Below are positions 50,682 through 59,203 of a DNA stretch of 64,000 nucleotides, piece after piece (the stretch's first letter is position 1; every line of letters begins with the position of its first letter). The DNA comes from Rhodoferax sp. OV413 (GTDB taxonomy: Bacteria; Pseudomonadota; Gammaproteobacteria; Burkholderiales; Burkholderiaceae_C), in NCBI GenBank assembly GCA_945861785.1, contig CAMAWD010000001.1:124001-188000 (forward strand). Direction: 5' to 3'. Under the pieces are notes generated by a model, which did not search any database, was not told where the DNA came from, and saw only the letters and a program-made list of their open reading frames with translations. The position numbers and the translations under genes were made by a program.

Positions 50682-51158
50682 ATGCGAAGACGATTCATCA
50701 TCCAGGCTGGCGCTATTGCGCTCGGTACCTTGGCCGTGGCGAGCCCGGTCATGGCCTTGGCGGCGGGCAAACCGCAGTTGGAAGTCTGGAAGTCGCCCAC
50801 CTGCGGGTGTTGCCACGACTGGATCGCGCACCTGCAGGCCAATGGGTTTCAGGTCGCGGTGCATGACGTGAGCGAGGCCGCCAAGGCCGGCCAGCGACTC
50901 AAACTCGGCATGCCCGACAAGTTCGGCTCGTGCCACACCGGGCTGATTGACGGCTATGTGGTGGAAGGCCACGTGCCAGCGCGCGAGATCACCCGTTTGC
51001 TCAAGGAACGGCCCAAGGCCGTGGGCCTCGCCGTGCCTGGCATGCCGGTGGGCTCGCCTGGCATGGATGGGCCCGTGTACCAGGGGCGCAAGGATGCGTA
51101 TGCCGTGTTGTTGGTGCAGCGGGATGGAAACGCCGCAGTGTTCCAGTCTAACCGCTGA
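50682..51158 (+). CDS. DUF411 periplasmic metal-binding protein
   Basis: The protein has 158 aa with a signal peptide (MRRRFIIQAGAIALGTLAVA, twin-Arg-like start). DUF411 hallmarks are VWKSPTCGCCHDWIAHLQAN, a thioredoxin-like CxCC site, and DKFGSCHTGLIDGYVVEGHVPA. Members are usually encoded in copper or heavy-metal resistance loci. TAGGAG lies just upstream of the ATG. The gene is convergent with the Bug gene at 51184, with a 25-bp gap. Confidence 0.9.
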   Translation: MRRRFIIQAGAIALGTLAVASPVMALAAGKPQLEVWKSPTCGCCHDWIAHLQANGFQVAVHDVSEAAKAGQRLKLGMPDKFGSCHTGLIDGYVVEGHVPAREITRLLKERPKAVGLAVPGMPVGSPGMDGPVYQGRKDAYAVLLVQRDGNAAVFQSNR

Positions 51159-51183
51159 TTCGGATGGGGCTGAGCCCGCGCCC

Positions 51184-52131
51184 TCAGTCCGCCTGAAACC
51201 CCGACGCCTTGATCACCGGGTTCCAAACAGCCTTGTCGGAGGCCAGCCGGCGCGCCATGTCATCGGCTGACCCAGGCGCGACGCTCAGCCCGAGTTTCTC
51301 GAGCCGGTCGGATATGTCAGGCGCCTTCAATGCCACCTGCAGCGCCGCGTTGAGCCTGTCCACGGCGGAGCGCTGCATGCCGGCCGGGCCGAACAGGCCG
51401 AACCACGCGACAGCGTCGATGTCGATGCCCTGTTCCTTGAAGGTGCCCACCCCCGGGAACTGCGGGCTGCGCTTTGCGCCGCTGAGCGCCAGCACCCGCA
51501 ACTTGCCGGCGCGGTGGTTTTCGGCGAACTCGGCCGGCGTGTCGAAACCGATCGGAATCTGGCCTCCCAGCAGGTTTACCACCATGGGCGCGCCGCCCTG
51601 GAACGCAACGTGGGTCAGCTTGAGCTTGGCTGCCGAGGCCAGCAATTCACCGAGGAAATGCGGCATCGAGCCCGCCGCCGGTGAGCCGTAGTTGGCCAGG
51701 GCCGGGTTGGCGCGCAGCCAGTCGATCAGCTCTTTCATGTTGGTGGCCGGAGTCAACGGCCCCGCTGCCAACGCCAGCGGGAAACTGACCACATTGCCCA
51801 CCGGCGTGAAGTCGGTCGTGGTGTCGTACTTGATGCTGCGAAACACCGCCGGCTGCACCACCATCGCGGCAAACGGCACCAGCATGAGGGTGTTGCCGTC
51901 GGGCGCGGCGTCCTTGACCACCTGGCTGGCAATGCGCCCGCCGGCGCCGGGCCGGTTTTCTACCAACACCGGCGTGCCGAGCACATCCTTCATCTTGTCT
52001 GCGATGGAGCGCGCCGTGACGTCGGCAGAGCCGCCGGCCGGGAACCCGACCAGGATCCGGACCGGGGCCTGGGCCCAGGCGGTGTGGGCAAACACCAAGG
52101 CGAGTCCCAATAAGGCATGGCGCAACAGCAT
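51184..52131 (-). CDS. Bug/TctC-family extracytoplasmic solute-binding protein
   Basis: The protein has 315 aa. The signal peptide MLLRHALLGLALVFAHTAWA is followed by VRILVGFPAGGSADVTARSI and ENRPGAGGRIASQ. It is a fifth member of the family in this window but lies outside the aromatic island and is not a close copy of the tandem pair at 15-17 kb. Its position between metal-handling genes suggests an unrelated insertion. The substrate is unknown. Confidence 0.9.
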   Translation of the reverse strand: MLLRHALLGLALVFAHTAWAQAPVRILVGFPAGGSADVTARSIADKMKDVLGTPVLVENRPGAGGRIASQVVKDAAPDGNTLMLVPFAAMVVQPAVFRSIKYDTTTDFTPVGNVVSFPLALAAGPLTPATNMKELIDWLRANPALANYGSPAAGSMPHFLGELLASAAKLKLTHVAFQGGAPMVVNLLGGQIPIGFDTPAEFAENHRAGKLRVLALSGAKRSPQFPGVGTFKEQGIDIDAVAWFGLFGPAGMQRSAVDRLNAALQVALKAPDISDRLEKLGLSVAPGSADDMARRLASDKAVWNPVIKASGFQAD

Positions 52132-52248
52132 GGTGTCTCCGGGCGAAGGGTAAGTTGTGGTCTGCCAGTGTCCTGCTGTTCGCCCGGCTGGTCTATCGGT
52201 AGTTGCCCGATGGCTGGCGCGGTCGGCCGTGCGGGCAGGTGAGGCGCC

Positions 52249-52758
52249 TCAACGCTTCATCCCGGGCATGGCGCCCATTGCGCCATCCGCCTGCCCCATC
52301 AACAACGTCGGGTCGAGCATGCCGAAGATCATCGCGACATGGGCGACCACCAGGAAGATCGCCACGAACGTCGCGTGCAGCTTGAGTTTGTTCTCCTCGT
52401 TGCGCTGCTTGCCGATCACTCCAAGGTCGAGCAGCGCCAGGCCCAGCAATGGCACGATGCCCGACAGGTAGAAACCCACGGCAATGACATCGGCTGCGCC
52501 GCGCCAGCCTCCGGTGCTGGTCAGGGGGACGACGGCTGTGGCCATCAGGTACACGAATACACCGCAGAAATACAGGCCACCGGCAATACTCGCTGTGCGG
52601 TTGATGGTTCTCACGCCGCCGTGGAACTGGCGCGAGAACAGGATATACAACTCGGTGATGGCCACGGTCTCGGCCAGGATGACCGGAACGGCCATGAAAA
52701 GGATCAGGTTCCATGGCTGGTTGCTGGCCAGCAGCTCCATGTAGTGCGTCATGTTCAT
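52249..52758 (-). CDS. Small integral membrane protein (four helices), function unknown
   Basis: The protein has 169 aa from the ATG at 52758 (MNMTHYMELLASNQPW) with TGGAGA upstream. Four hydrophobic segments are visible: LILFMAVPVILAETVAITEL, ASIAGGLYFCGVFVYLMATA, VIAVGFYLSGIVPLLGLALL and ATFVAIFLVVAHVAMIFGML. It ends MGAMPGMKR, Met-rich as in other copper-linked proteins of this region. I do not recognise a characterised family. It lies 76 bp downstream of a secreted protein gene on the same strand. Confidence 0.75.
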   Translation of the reverse strand: MNMTHYMELLASNQPWNLILFMAVPVILAETVAITELYILFSRQFHGGVRTINRTASIAGGLYFCGVFVYLMATAVVPLTSTGGWRGAADVIAVGFYLSGIVPLLGLALLDLGVIGKQRNEENKLKLHATFVAIFLVVAHVAMIFGMLDPTLLMGQADGAMGAMPGMKR

Positions 52759-52834
52759 TTTGAAATCTCCAGGGTGAAAATTGCAGGGCAGCGGCGCTGC
52801 CATCGGCAGGACGGTAGGTACACAAGCAGGAGAT

Positions 52835-53182
52835 TCAGAATCGGGGAGGTCGAGGCTCGGGAGTGACCGCGACCCCGGCCATCACGGGTTCGGTCGGCGT
52901 GGCAAACGCTGTCGGATTGGCAATTCGGGTGCGCGCGACCGTCTGTGCCGCCATGGGTTGCCAGTGGGTGGCGCATGCAACGCAGTCTGCGCAGCCCGAC
53001 CCAAGCCCTTTGTCGGCGGGGGTCTGCCAGACCACAGGGGCTGTACGCGCTTGTGCGGTCGGGGCGTTGTGTATCGCGCTGCCCGGGCCCGCGAGCGATG
53101 CGCCAGTGGGGCAGGCCCATGCGGATGGGGCCGCCAGCAACATGGCACCAGCAAGAAGCAAGCAGCGCAGCATTGAACGCAT
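52835..53182 (-). CDS. Hypothetical secreted protein with Cys-rich segment
   Basis: The protein has 115 aa from the ATG at 53182 (MRSMLRCLLLAGAMLLAAPS); a longer start exists at 53254. After the signal peptide come WACPTGA and a GCADCVACATHWQPM cluster of three Cys and one His suitable for metal binding, and a Pro-rich end (TPEPRPPRF). It resembles the protein at 49540 in composition. A role in copper handling is inferred from neighbours only. It is probably co-transcribed with the membrane protein gene downstream. Confidence 0.6.
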   Translation of the reverse strand: MRSMLRCLLLAGAMLLAAPSAWACPTGASLAGPGSAIHNAPTAQARTAPVVWQTPADKGLGSGCADCVACATHWQPMAAQTVARTRIANPTAFATPTEPVMAGVAVTPEPRPPRF

Positions 53183-53343
53183 CAAAACCCCGGTGACCTT
53201 GACCATGGCCGGATTTTCCGGACATGGCGCTTGCCCTGCGTTGACGGCGATCAAGGATGCGCGCGCGCTTGCCCTGCCGCGCGCAGTCGCCCAAATCTGA
53301 ACCCCAACTTCGCCGGCTCGGTAAAAACCCTTTAAAAAGTTTC

Positions 53344-53389
53344 TTGACTCAGGTCTATATTCCTGTGTGTTTAGGCATATTTAAAATAT
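53344..53389 (+). promoter_or_regulatory. AT-rich promoter/operator region of the hydroxyproline-type cluster
   Basis: TTGACT (53344-53349) is a good -35 box, followed by an unusually AT-rich stretch with the palindrome ATATTT-A-AAATAT (53377-53389). The exact -10 is ambiguous. The palindrome is a candidate operator for the GntR regulator at 60385. Confidence 0.4.
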
Positions 53390-53441
53390 ATTAAGCAAAC
53401 ATCTGGAGCGAATACATGCCAAACATGGAAGAGGTCTGCCG

Positions 53442-53632
53442 ATGAAAAACCCTCGCTGGAAAGGCATATTTCCCACCATCACCACCAAATTCCACGCCGA
53501 CGAAAGCCTGGATCTGGAGGGCACATGCGCCGCCCGCGGTTGCCGCTGGTCGGCGCCGAACGCGAGTTTGTCGAGACTGTCGTGAATACCGCCCTGGCCA
53601 CGCGCCCGGTGCAATACCAGTCCGTTCCCTGA
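53442..53632 (+). pseudogene. DHDPS/NAL-family gene remnant (internal deletion)
   Basis: The ATG at 53442 begins MKNPRWKGIFPTITTKFHAD then ESLDLEGTC, the start of a dihydrodipicolinate-synthase-family protein. Directly after, in another frame, RPRLPLVGAEREFVETVVNT then ALATRPVQ ending at a TGA (53630-53632) is the C-terminal end of the same family. The middle, about 250 residues including the catalytic Lys and Tyr, is gone. In hydroxyproline gene clusters a DHDPS-family deaminase acts on pyrroline-hydroxycarboxylate, so this was probably that enzyme. Confidence 0.75.
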
Positions 53633-53712
53633 GCATCGCGTGCCTCTCGAAAGGCCGCACATGTGCAAGTCCCCCTGTTCCACTTGGTCCCATAATTTTT
53701 TGAGGTGCTTAT

Positions 53713-54540
53713 ATGAAGATGAAATCCCTCGCGGTGTTGGCTGTAGGTTCCGCGTTGTTGTGCGTCGGCCCAATGGCCTTTGCCAAAGACAAACTTGACA
53801 GCATCATTGAATCGGGCAAGCTGCGCTGCGCCGTGGTGCTGGACTTCCCGCCCATGGGTTCACGCGACAGCAGCAACACGCCCATCGGTTTCGATGTCGA
53901 CTATTGCAATGACCTGGCCAAAGTGCTGGGGGTCAAACCCGAGATCGTGGAAACCCCGTTTGCAGACCGTATCCCCGCGCTGGTCTCCAACCGCGTGGAC
54001 GTCGTTGTCGGCTCTACCTCCGACACCCTGGAGCGCGCCAAGACCGTGGGCATGTCCATCCCCTACTTTGCCTTCACCATGGTGGTGCTCACCCGTGATG
54101 ACAAAAAGATCCAGAACTACAGCGACCTCAAAAGCCACCCGGTTGGCAACACGGTCAGTACCTATGAGGCCATCGCCCTGGAAAAAGACGTGAAAGCATG
54201 GAATGACAAGAAAGGCAGTTTCCTGGCCTTCCCGACCCAGGCCGACACGATTCTGGCCGTCAGTCAGGGCAAAATCGCTGCAACCGTGGCAACCTCCACG
54301 GTGGCATTTGCCTCGATCAAATCGGGCAAATACGACAAGCGCCTCAAAGTCGGTGGCAATGCGCCTTACCCGATCGACTATGTTTCGCTGGTTGTTGCGC
54401 GCAGCGAGTACGGCCTGATCAATTACCTCAACCTGTTTGTCAACCAGCAAGTGCGCACCGGGCGCTACGCAGAGCTGTACAAAAAATGGGTTGGCGAAGG
54501 CAAGGCCCCTGACCTGACCGTGCCCGGCGTCTTTTACTGA
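53713..54540 (+). CDS. ABC transporter substrate-binding protein, polar amino acid type
   Basis: The protein has 275 aa with signal peptide MKMKSLAVLAVGSALLCVGP. SBP family 3 features are LDSIIESGKLRCAVVLDFPP, DVDYCNDLAKVLGVK and the DRIPALVSNRVDVVVGSTSDT block. It captures an amino acid or derivative in the periplasm for the permeases at 56397 and 57074 and the ATPase at 57717. The aconitase X gene is interposed. Hydroxyproline or a relative is the inferred ligand. Confidence 0.92.
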   Translation: MKMKSLAVLAVGSALLCVGPMAFAKDKLDSIIESGKLRCAVVLDFPPMGSRDSSNTPIGFDVDYCNDLAKVLGVKPEIVETPFADRIPALVSNRVDVVVGSTSDTLERAKTVGMSIPYFAFTMVVLTRDDKKIQNYSDLKSHPVGNTVSTYEAIALEKDVKAWNDKKGSFLAFPTQADTILAVSQGKIAATVATSTVAFASIKSGKYDKRLKVGGNAPYPIDYVSLVVARSEYGLINYLNLFVNQQVRTGRYAELYKKWVGEGKAPDLTVPGVFY

Positions 54541-54603
54541 TCGGTGCCCGCGCCCACCCTCGGAAGAACATGCTTCTGGTGGGCGCACGAATTGAATTTG
54601 AAT

Positions 54604-56382
54604 ATGCAAACACAAGCCATCCAAGGCGAAGCGCTCACCTCAGGATCGGCCCGGGGGCCGGTACTGTTCAGCGACACCGCACTCAGTTTCTGGGGCGGTG
54701 TCCAGCCCACCAGTGGCGAAGTCATAGACCGCCACCACCCGCTCAGCGGGCAGATCATCACAGGCAAAGTGCTCGCCATCCCCAACGGACGCGGCTCCTG
54801 CACCGGCAGCAGCGTGCTGATGGAAGTCATTCTCAACGGCAATGGCCCGGCGGCCCTTGTGCTCGAACAAGCCGACGAAATCCTGGCCCTGGGCGCCATC
54901 GTGGCCGAACTGGTGTTCGGCCGCGTCTTGCCGGTTGTCAGTGTGGGCAGCGCCGCGTTTGCGCGCCTGCGCCATGCGGCCTGGGCAGATGTGCATGCAG
55001 ATGGCCAAGTGCGCTTGAGCGACACAGCCTTGCCCGTATCGGCAGCGGCAACGGCACCCGAAGTGGCCCCGCTCTCGGGCGCAGCCACTGCCATGCACCT
55101 GACCGCGCAAGACCAGGACATGCTTGCCGGTGGCCAGGGCAAGGCACGCCAGGTCGCGATGCAAATCGTCTTGCGCATGGCGCGCCTGCAAGGTGCGACC
55201 GAGCTGATAGACATCGTGCAAGCCCATATCGACGGCTGCATTTACACCGGCGCGGCCAGTTTGCGCTTTGCGCAGCAGTTGTGCGCATGGGGAGCGCAGG
55301 TCAAAGTGCCCACCACCCTGAATTCGATTTCGGTAGACCAGCGCCGCTGGCGTGCGATGGGCATCGACCCCGGTTTTGGCGAGGCCGCAAGCGCCCTGGG
55401 CCAAGCCTATGTGGACATGGGTGCGCAAGCGAGTTTTACCTGCGCCCCGTACCTGCTCGACAGTGCGCCTCAGGCAGGCGAACACATCGTCTGGGCTGAA
55501 TCCAACGCCGTGGTCTATGCCAACAGTGTGCTGGGAGCCTACACCGCCAAATACGCCGATTTTCTGGACATCTGTATTGCCCTGACCGGACGCGCACCCA
55601 AAGCCGGCTGCCACTTGCCGGGCAACCGCCACGCCATGCTGCGCATCCAGGTGCCCGCCCCGCGCGGCGCAGATGATTCCTACTACCCCTTGCTCGGTTA
55701 CCACGTTGGCTTGCTTTGCGGCACCCACATACCGGTGCTCTGCGGCCTGGAAAATTCCGCGTTGTCCAGAGACGACCTCAAAGCCTTTGGCGCCGCCTTT
55801 GCCACCAGCAGCGCAGCGCCCATGTTCCATATCGTTGGTGCCACGCCTGAGGCGCCCGATGCCGCTACCGCACTGGGCGGTAAAGCGCCAGCCCAGTCCT
55901 TGACGGTCACGCTGCAAGGCCTGCAAAACGCGTGGCGTGAACTGAGCAGTTCGGCCGAGCTGCAGGTGGATCTGGTGGCACTCGGCAATCCACATTTTTC
56001 CGTGACCGAATGCCACGCGCTGGCCCAACTGCTTCAAGGACGCAAGCCCCATCCCGGCACGCAAACCGTGCTCACTCTGGGCCGAGCGGTGAAAGAGCAA
56101 GCCCGGGCGAACGGTGACATTGCGCTGCTCGAAGCCTTTGGTGTGAACCTGATTACCGACACCTGCTGGTGCATGCTCGACGAGCCAGTTGTGCCCGTCG
56201 CGGCCCGCGTCATCATGACCAATTCGGGAAAATACGCGCACTACGCTCCCGGCCTGACCGGCCGCCAGGTGCACTTTGGCTCACTGGCGGCGTGCGCGCA
56301 AACTGCCTGTACCGGCCAGGCGCCGTCGGCCCTGCCCACCTGGCTGACAAGCCAGGCGCAAACAGAAAGCGCCCCCACCTAG
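54604..56382 (+). CDS. Fused aconitase X (AcnX), cis-3-hydroxy-L-proline dehydratase-like
   Basis: The protein has 592 aa from the ATG at 54604; a GTG at 54544 is a possible longer start. The N-terminal swivel (small-subunit) domain reads GEALTSGSARGPVLFSDTAL and NGRGSCTGSSVLMEVI; the large domain follows from about residue 150 (LTAQDQDMLAGGQGKARQVA) with DIVQAHIDGCIYTG, PTTLNSISVDQRRWRAMGID, ESNAVVYANSVLGAYTAKYA and ITDTCWCM near the end, which supply the Fe-S/active-site cysteines. In other bacteria AcnX dehydrates cis-3-hydroxy-L-proline to pyrroline-2-carboxylate. The reductase at 59204 would then make L-proline. Confidence 0.87.
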   Translation: MQTQAIQGEALTSGSARGPVLFSDTALSFWGGVQPTSGEVIDRHHPLSGQIITGKVLAIPNGRGSCTGSSVLMEVILNGNGPAALVLEQADEILALGAIVAELVFGRVLPVVSVGSAAFARLRHAAWADVHADGQVRLSDTALPVSAAATAPEVAPLSGAATAMHLTAQDQDMLAGGQGKARQVAMQIVLRMARLQGATELIDIVQAHIDGCIYTGAASLRFAQQLCAWGAQVKVPTTLNSISVDQRRWRAMGIDPGFGEAASALGQAYVDMGAQASFTCAPYLLDSAPQAGEHIVWAESNAVVYANSVLGAYTAKYADFLDICIALTGRAPKAGCHLPGNRHAMLRIQVPAPRGADDSYYPLLGYHVGLLCGTHIPVLCGLENSALSRDDLKAFGAAFATSSAAPMFHIVGATPEAPDAATALGGKAPAQSLTVTLQGLQNAWRELSSSAELQVDLVALGNPHFSVTECHALAQLLQGRKPHPGTQTVLTLGRAVKEQARANGDIALLEAFGVNLITDTCWCMLDEPVVPVAARVIMTNSGKYAHYAPGLTGRQVHFGSLAACAQTACTGQAPSALPTWLTSQAQTESAPT

Positions 56383-56396
56383 GGCTTGCTGCGGCC

Positions 56397-57065
56397 ATGG
56401 TCTTTGACTACTCCTTCCGCTGGCTGGCGGCCTTCAAGGCGTTGCCCGACATGTTGTTGGGCACCTGGTACACGCTGCAGACCACCGTGTTGTCCATGGT
56501 GTTTGGTGTGCTCATTGCGCTGGCGCTCACGGCCATGCAGACCGCCCGCCTGGCGCCGCTGCGCCACTTTGCCAATGCCTGGGTATCGGTGGCGCGCAAC
56601 ACGCCGGCACTGTTCCAGATCTACATGCTGTATTTCGGCCTGGGCGCGTTTGACATCCACCTCAGTTCCGCCTTCGCGTTGCTGGCCGGCATCACCTTCA
56701 ACAACGCAGGTTACCTGACCGAAAACTTCCGGGGTGGCCTGAAAGCCATTCCCCAGACCCAGGTGCGCGCCGCGCGTTCGCTGGGCATGAGCGCGTTCCA
56801 GGCCTACCGGCTGATCGTCGTGCCGCAGCTTCTGCGCATCGTGTTTTACCCCATGACCAACCAAATGGTCTGGGCCATGCTGATGACCTCGCTCGGTGTG
56901 GTGGTGGGCCTGAACAACGACCTCACCGGCGTCACGCAGGCCTACAACGTGTTGACTTTCCGCACCTTCGAGTTTTTCACGATCGCAGCGGTCATTTACT
57001 ACCTGCTGGCCAAAACCATCATGCTCGCGGCGCGCCTGCTGGCCTGGCGTCTGTTCCGCTACTGA
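56397..57065 (+). CDS. Amino-acid ABC transporter permease (HisM/GlnP type)
   Basis: The protein has 222 aa from the ATG at 56397, 14 bp after acnX. The first helix region WYTLQTTVLSMVFGVLIALA, RNTPALFQIYMLYFGLGAF, and the ATPase-coupling EAA-like loop ENFRGGLKAIPQTQVRAARS then LGMSAFQAYRLIVVPQ are typical of family 3 permeases. It forms the heterodimeric channel with the next gene's product. The end overlaps nothing; 8 bp separate it from the next ATG. Confidence 0.93.
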   Translation: MVFDYSFRWLAAFKALPDMLLGTWYTLQTTVLSMVFGVLIALALTAMQTARLAPLRHFANAWVSVARNTPALFQIYMLYFGLGAFDIHLSSAFALLAGITFNNAGYLTENFRGGLKAIPQTQVRAARSLGMSAFQAYRLIVVPQLLRIVFYPMTNQMVWAMLMTSLGVVVGLNNDLTGVTQAYNVLTFRTFEFFTIAAVIYYLLAKTIMLAARLLAWRLFRY

Positions 57066-57073
57066 GCCGCACC

Positions 57074-57724
57074 ATGCCTGGCACTGACTTTTCCATTTCC
57101 GACCTGCAGTTCATGCTGGCAGGTGCCTGGGTCAGCCTGCAGCTGACACTGTGGGCGATGTTGATCGGCACCCTGGCCGGTGCGGTCTTCGGCCTGCTGC
57201 GTGCCGTGTTTCCGCGGGCCAGTGCTCCGCTGGGCTGGTTGCTGGACGTGTTCCGGTGTGTTCCGCTGCTGATCCAGTTCGTGCTGTTCAATTCCTTCAA
57301 CAGCATTGCCGCCATCAACTGGACTGCCTTTGCCATCGGCTGCCTGGTGCTGGGCATTTACTGCGCTTCTTACTGCACCGAAGTGGTCCGCGGCGGTGTG
57401 CTGGCGGTGCCGCCCAATGTGGTGCGCGCTGCGCGCTCGCTGGGCCTGAGCTACGGGCAAACCTTGCGCTACATTGTTGTTCCCATGGCCGCGCGCGTCA
57501 GCTTTCCGGGATGGATCAACCTCACACTCGGCGTAGTCAAAGACACCTCGTTGGTGCTGTGGATCGGCATCATGGAGCTGCTGCGCGCATCGCAGTCCAT
57601 TGTCACGCGCATCCAGGAGCCGATACTGGTGCTGTCGATTGCCGGGCTGATGTACTACGTCATGAGTTGGGGCATTGCCCGCATCGGCCAGCAGGTCGAA
57701 AAAGGATGGCAGGAAAATGATTGA
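57074..57724 (+). CDS. Amino-acid ABC transporter permease (second subunit)
   Basis: The protein has 216 aa. VSLQLTLWAMLIGTLAGAVF, a VFRCVPLLIQFVLFNSFNSI segment and the coupling loop EVVRGGVLAVPPNVVRAARS then LGLSYGQTLRYIVVP show the same family as its neighbour. It pairs with the permease at 56397. Its 3' end overlaps the ATPase gene by 8 bp. Confidence 0.93.
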   Translation: MPGTDFSISDLQFMLAGAWVSLQLTLWAMLIGTLAGAVFGLLRAVFPRASAPLGWLLDVFRCVPLLIQFVLFNSFNSIAAINWTAFAIGCLVLGIYCASYCTEVVRGGVLAVPPNVVRAARSLGLSYGQTLRYIVVPMAARVSFPGWINLTLGVVKDTSLVLWIGIMELLRASQSIVTRIQEPILVLSIAGLMYYVMSWGIARIGQQVEKGWQEND

Positions 57725-58439
57725 AATCGACCAGGTACACAAATCCTTCGGCCAGCTCAAGGTGCTCCAGGGCGTGAGCATGACGGTGAACAAGGGGGAG
57801 GTCATCTCGGTGATCGGCGGCTCGGGTTCGGGCAAATCCACCCTGCTGATGTGCATCAATGGCCTGGAGCCGATCCAGCGCGGCACGATTCTCCTGGACG
57901 GTACCAACGTCCACGCCCCGGGCACCAACCTCAACGCCCTGCGCCAGCGCATCGGCATCGTGTTCCAGCAATGGAATGCATTTCCGCACCTCACCGTGCT
58001 CGAAAACGTGATGCTTGCGCCGCGCAAAGTGCGCGGCCTCAGCGCCATCCAGGCCGAAGAGCTGGCGGTCAACCAACTCAGCCATGTGGGGCTGCGAGAC
58101 AAGCTCAAAGTCTTCCCGGGCAAGCTCTCGGGCGGCCAGTTGCAACGCATGGCGATTGCCCGCGCGCTGGCCATGTCGCCGGACTACATGCTGTTTGACG
58201 AAGTCACTTCGGCGCTGGATCCGCAACTGGTGGGCGAAGTGCTCGACACCTTGCGCATGTTGTCAGACGAAGGCATGACCATGGTTTTGGTTACCCACGA
58301 AATCCGCTTTGCGCGCGACGTTTCCGACCGCGTGGCGTTTTTCCGCAACGGCGTGATCCACGAAATCGGCGCCCCGCAGCAGGTCATCGACGACCCGCAG
58401 CGCCCGGAAACCGCCGAGTTCCTCAAGTCCTCGCACTGA
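57717..58439 (+). CDS. Amino-acid ABC transporter ATP-binding protein (GlnQ type)
   Basis: The protein has 240 aa from the ATG at 57717, after AGGAAA. Walker A is [18 protein letters not shown], the Q-loop [19 protein letters not shown], signature [17 protein letters not shown], Walker [14 protein letters not shown] and the H-loop [10 protein letters not shown]. All catalytic elements are intact. It energises uptake through the two permeases upstream. Confidence 0.95.
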   Translation: MIEIDQVHKSFGQLKVLQGVSMTVNKGEVISVIGGSGSGKSTLLMCINGLEPIQRGTILLDGTNVHAPGTNLNALRQRIGIVFQQWNAFPHLTVLENVMLAPRKVRGLSAIQAEELAVNQLSHVGLRDKLKVFPGKLSGGQLQRMAIARALAMSPDYMLFDEVTSALDPQLVGEVLDTLRMLSDEGMTMVLVTHEIRFARDVSDRVAFFRNGVIHEIGAPQQVIDDPQRPETAEFLKSSH

Positions 58440-58488
58440 ACGCGCCCGCAGCACCGGTTCAACTTCACCCACCAGCACCCTGACAGCC

Positions 58489-59187
58489 ATGCAAACCATT
58501 GAAGTGATCGACTCGCACAGCGGCGGTGAACCCACGTGTTTGGTGATCTCCGGTTTTCCGGACCTGGGCAGGGGCAGGCACACCATCGAAACCCCGGTCG
58601 GCAATGTGCAAGCCACGCTGCATGAAGACGGTTCTGTCAGCGTGTGCAACGTAGCGGCCAGGCACCACTTGCACCAAGTTACGCTTGATGTGCCGGGTTG
58701 CGGCAGAGTACATGGCGACGTGGCTTGGGGCGGCAACTGGTTTTTTCTCTGCAGCGACCATCGCCAGCGTGTTTCTAGCGACAACCTGGCCAGCCTGAGC
58801 AGCTACAGCATCGCGCTGCGCCATGCGTTGTTGGCCCAAGGCATCACTGGCACAGATGGTGCCGAGGTTGACCACATCGAACTCTTTGGCCCGGATGACC
58901 AGGGTGCCGACCGCCGCAACTTTGTGCTCTGCCCCGGCAACGCTTGCGACCGCCCACCCTGCGGCACCGGCACCAGTGCCAAAGTGGCCTGCCTGGCCGC
59001 CGACGGCAAGCTCGCCCCCGGCGCCGCCTGGACGCAAGCCAGCATCATCGGGAGCCGGTTCGAAGCGAGCTACGTGTTTGAAAACGGCGAGGTCATTCCC
59101 ACCATCCGAGGGCGTGCGTACATCAGCGCAGAGGCCAAACTGGTGCTCGACCCGCAGGATCCCTTTGTCTGGGGCATCCGCCCGTGA
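58489..59187 (+). CDS. Proline racemase/hydroxyproline epimerase-family protein lacking the N-terminal catalytic segment
   Basis: The protein has 232 aa, about 80-100 shorter than family members. It starts [20 protein letters not shown] then PDLGRG and jumps directly to [14 protein letters not shown], omitting the segment that normally contains the first catalytic Cys (MCGHG) and much of the first barrel. The second Cys is present ([20 protein letters not shown]), as is WGGNWFF. The frame is preserved, so the product is still translatable, but two-base racemisation or epimerisation should be impossible. It sits between the ABC ATPase (49 bp) and the reductase (16 bp). Confidence 0.85.
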   Translation: MQTIEVIDSHSGGEPTCLVISGFPDLGRGRHTIETPVGNVQATLHEDGSVSVCNVAARHHLHQVTLDVPGCGRVHGDVAWGGNWFFLCSDHRQRVSSDNLASLSSYSIALRHALLAQGITGTDGAEVDHIELFGPDDQGADRRNFVLCPGNACDRPPCGTGTSAKVACLAADGKLAPGAAWTQASIIGSRFEASYVFENGEVIPTIRGRAYISAEAKLVLDPQDPFVWGIRP

Positions 59188-59203
59188 TGCAGGCCGCAGT
59201 GCA

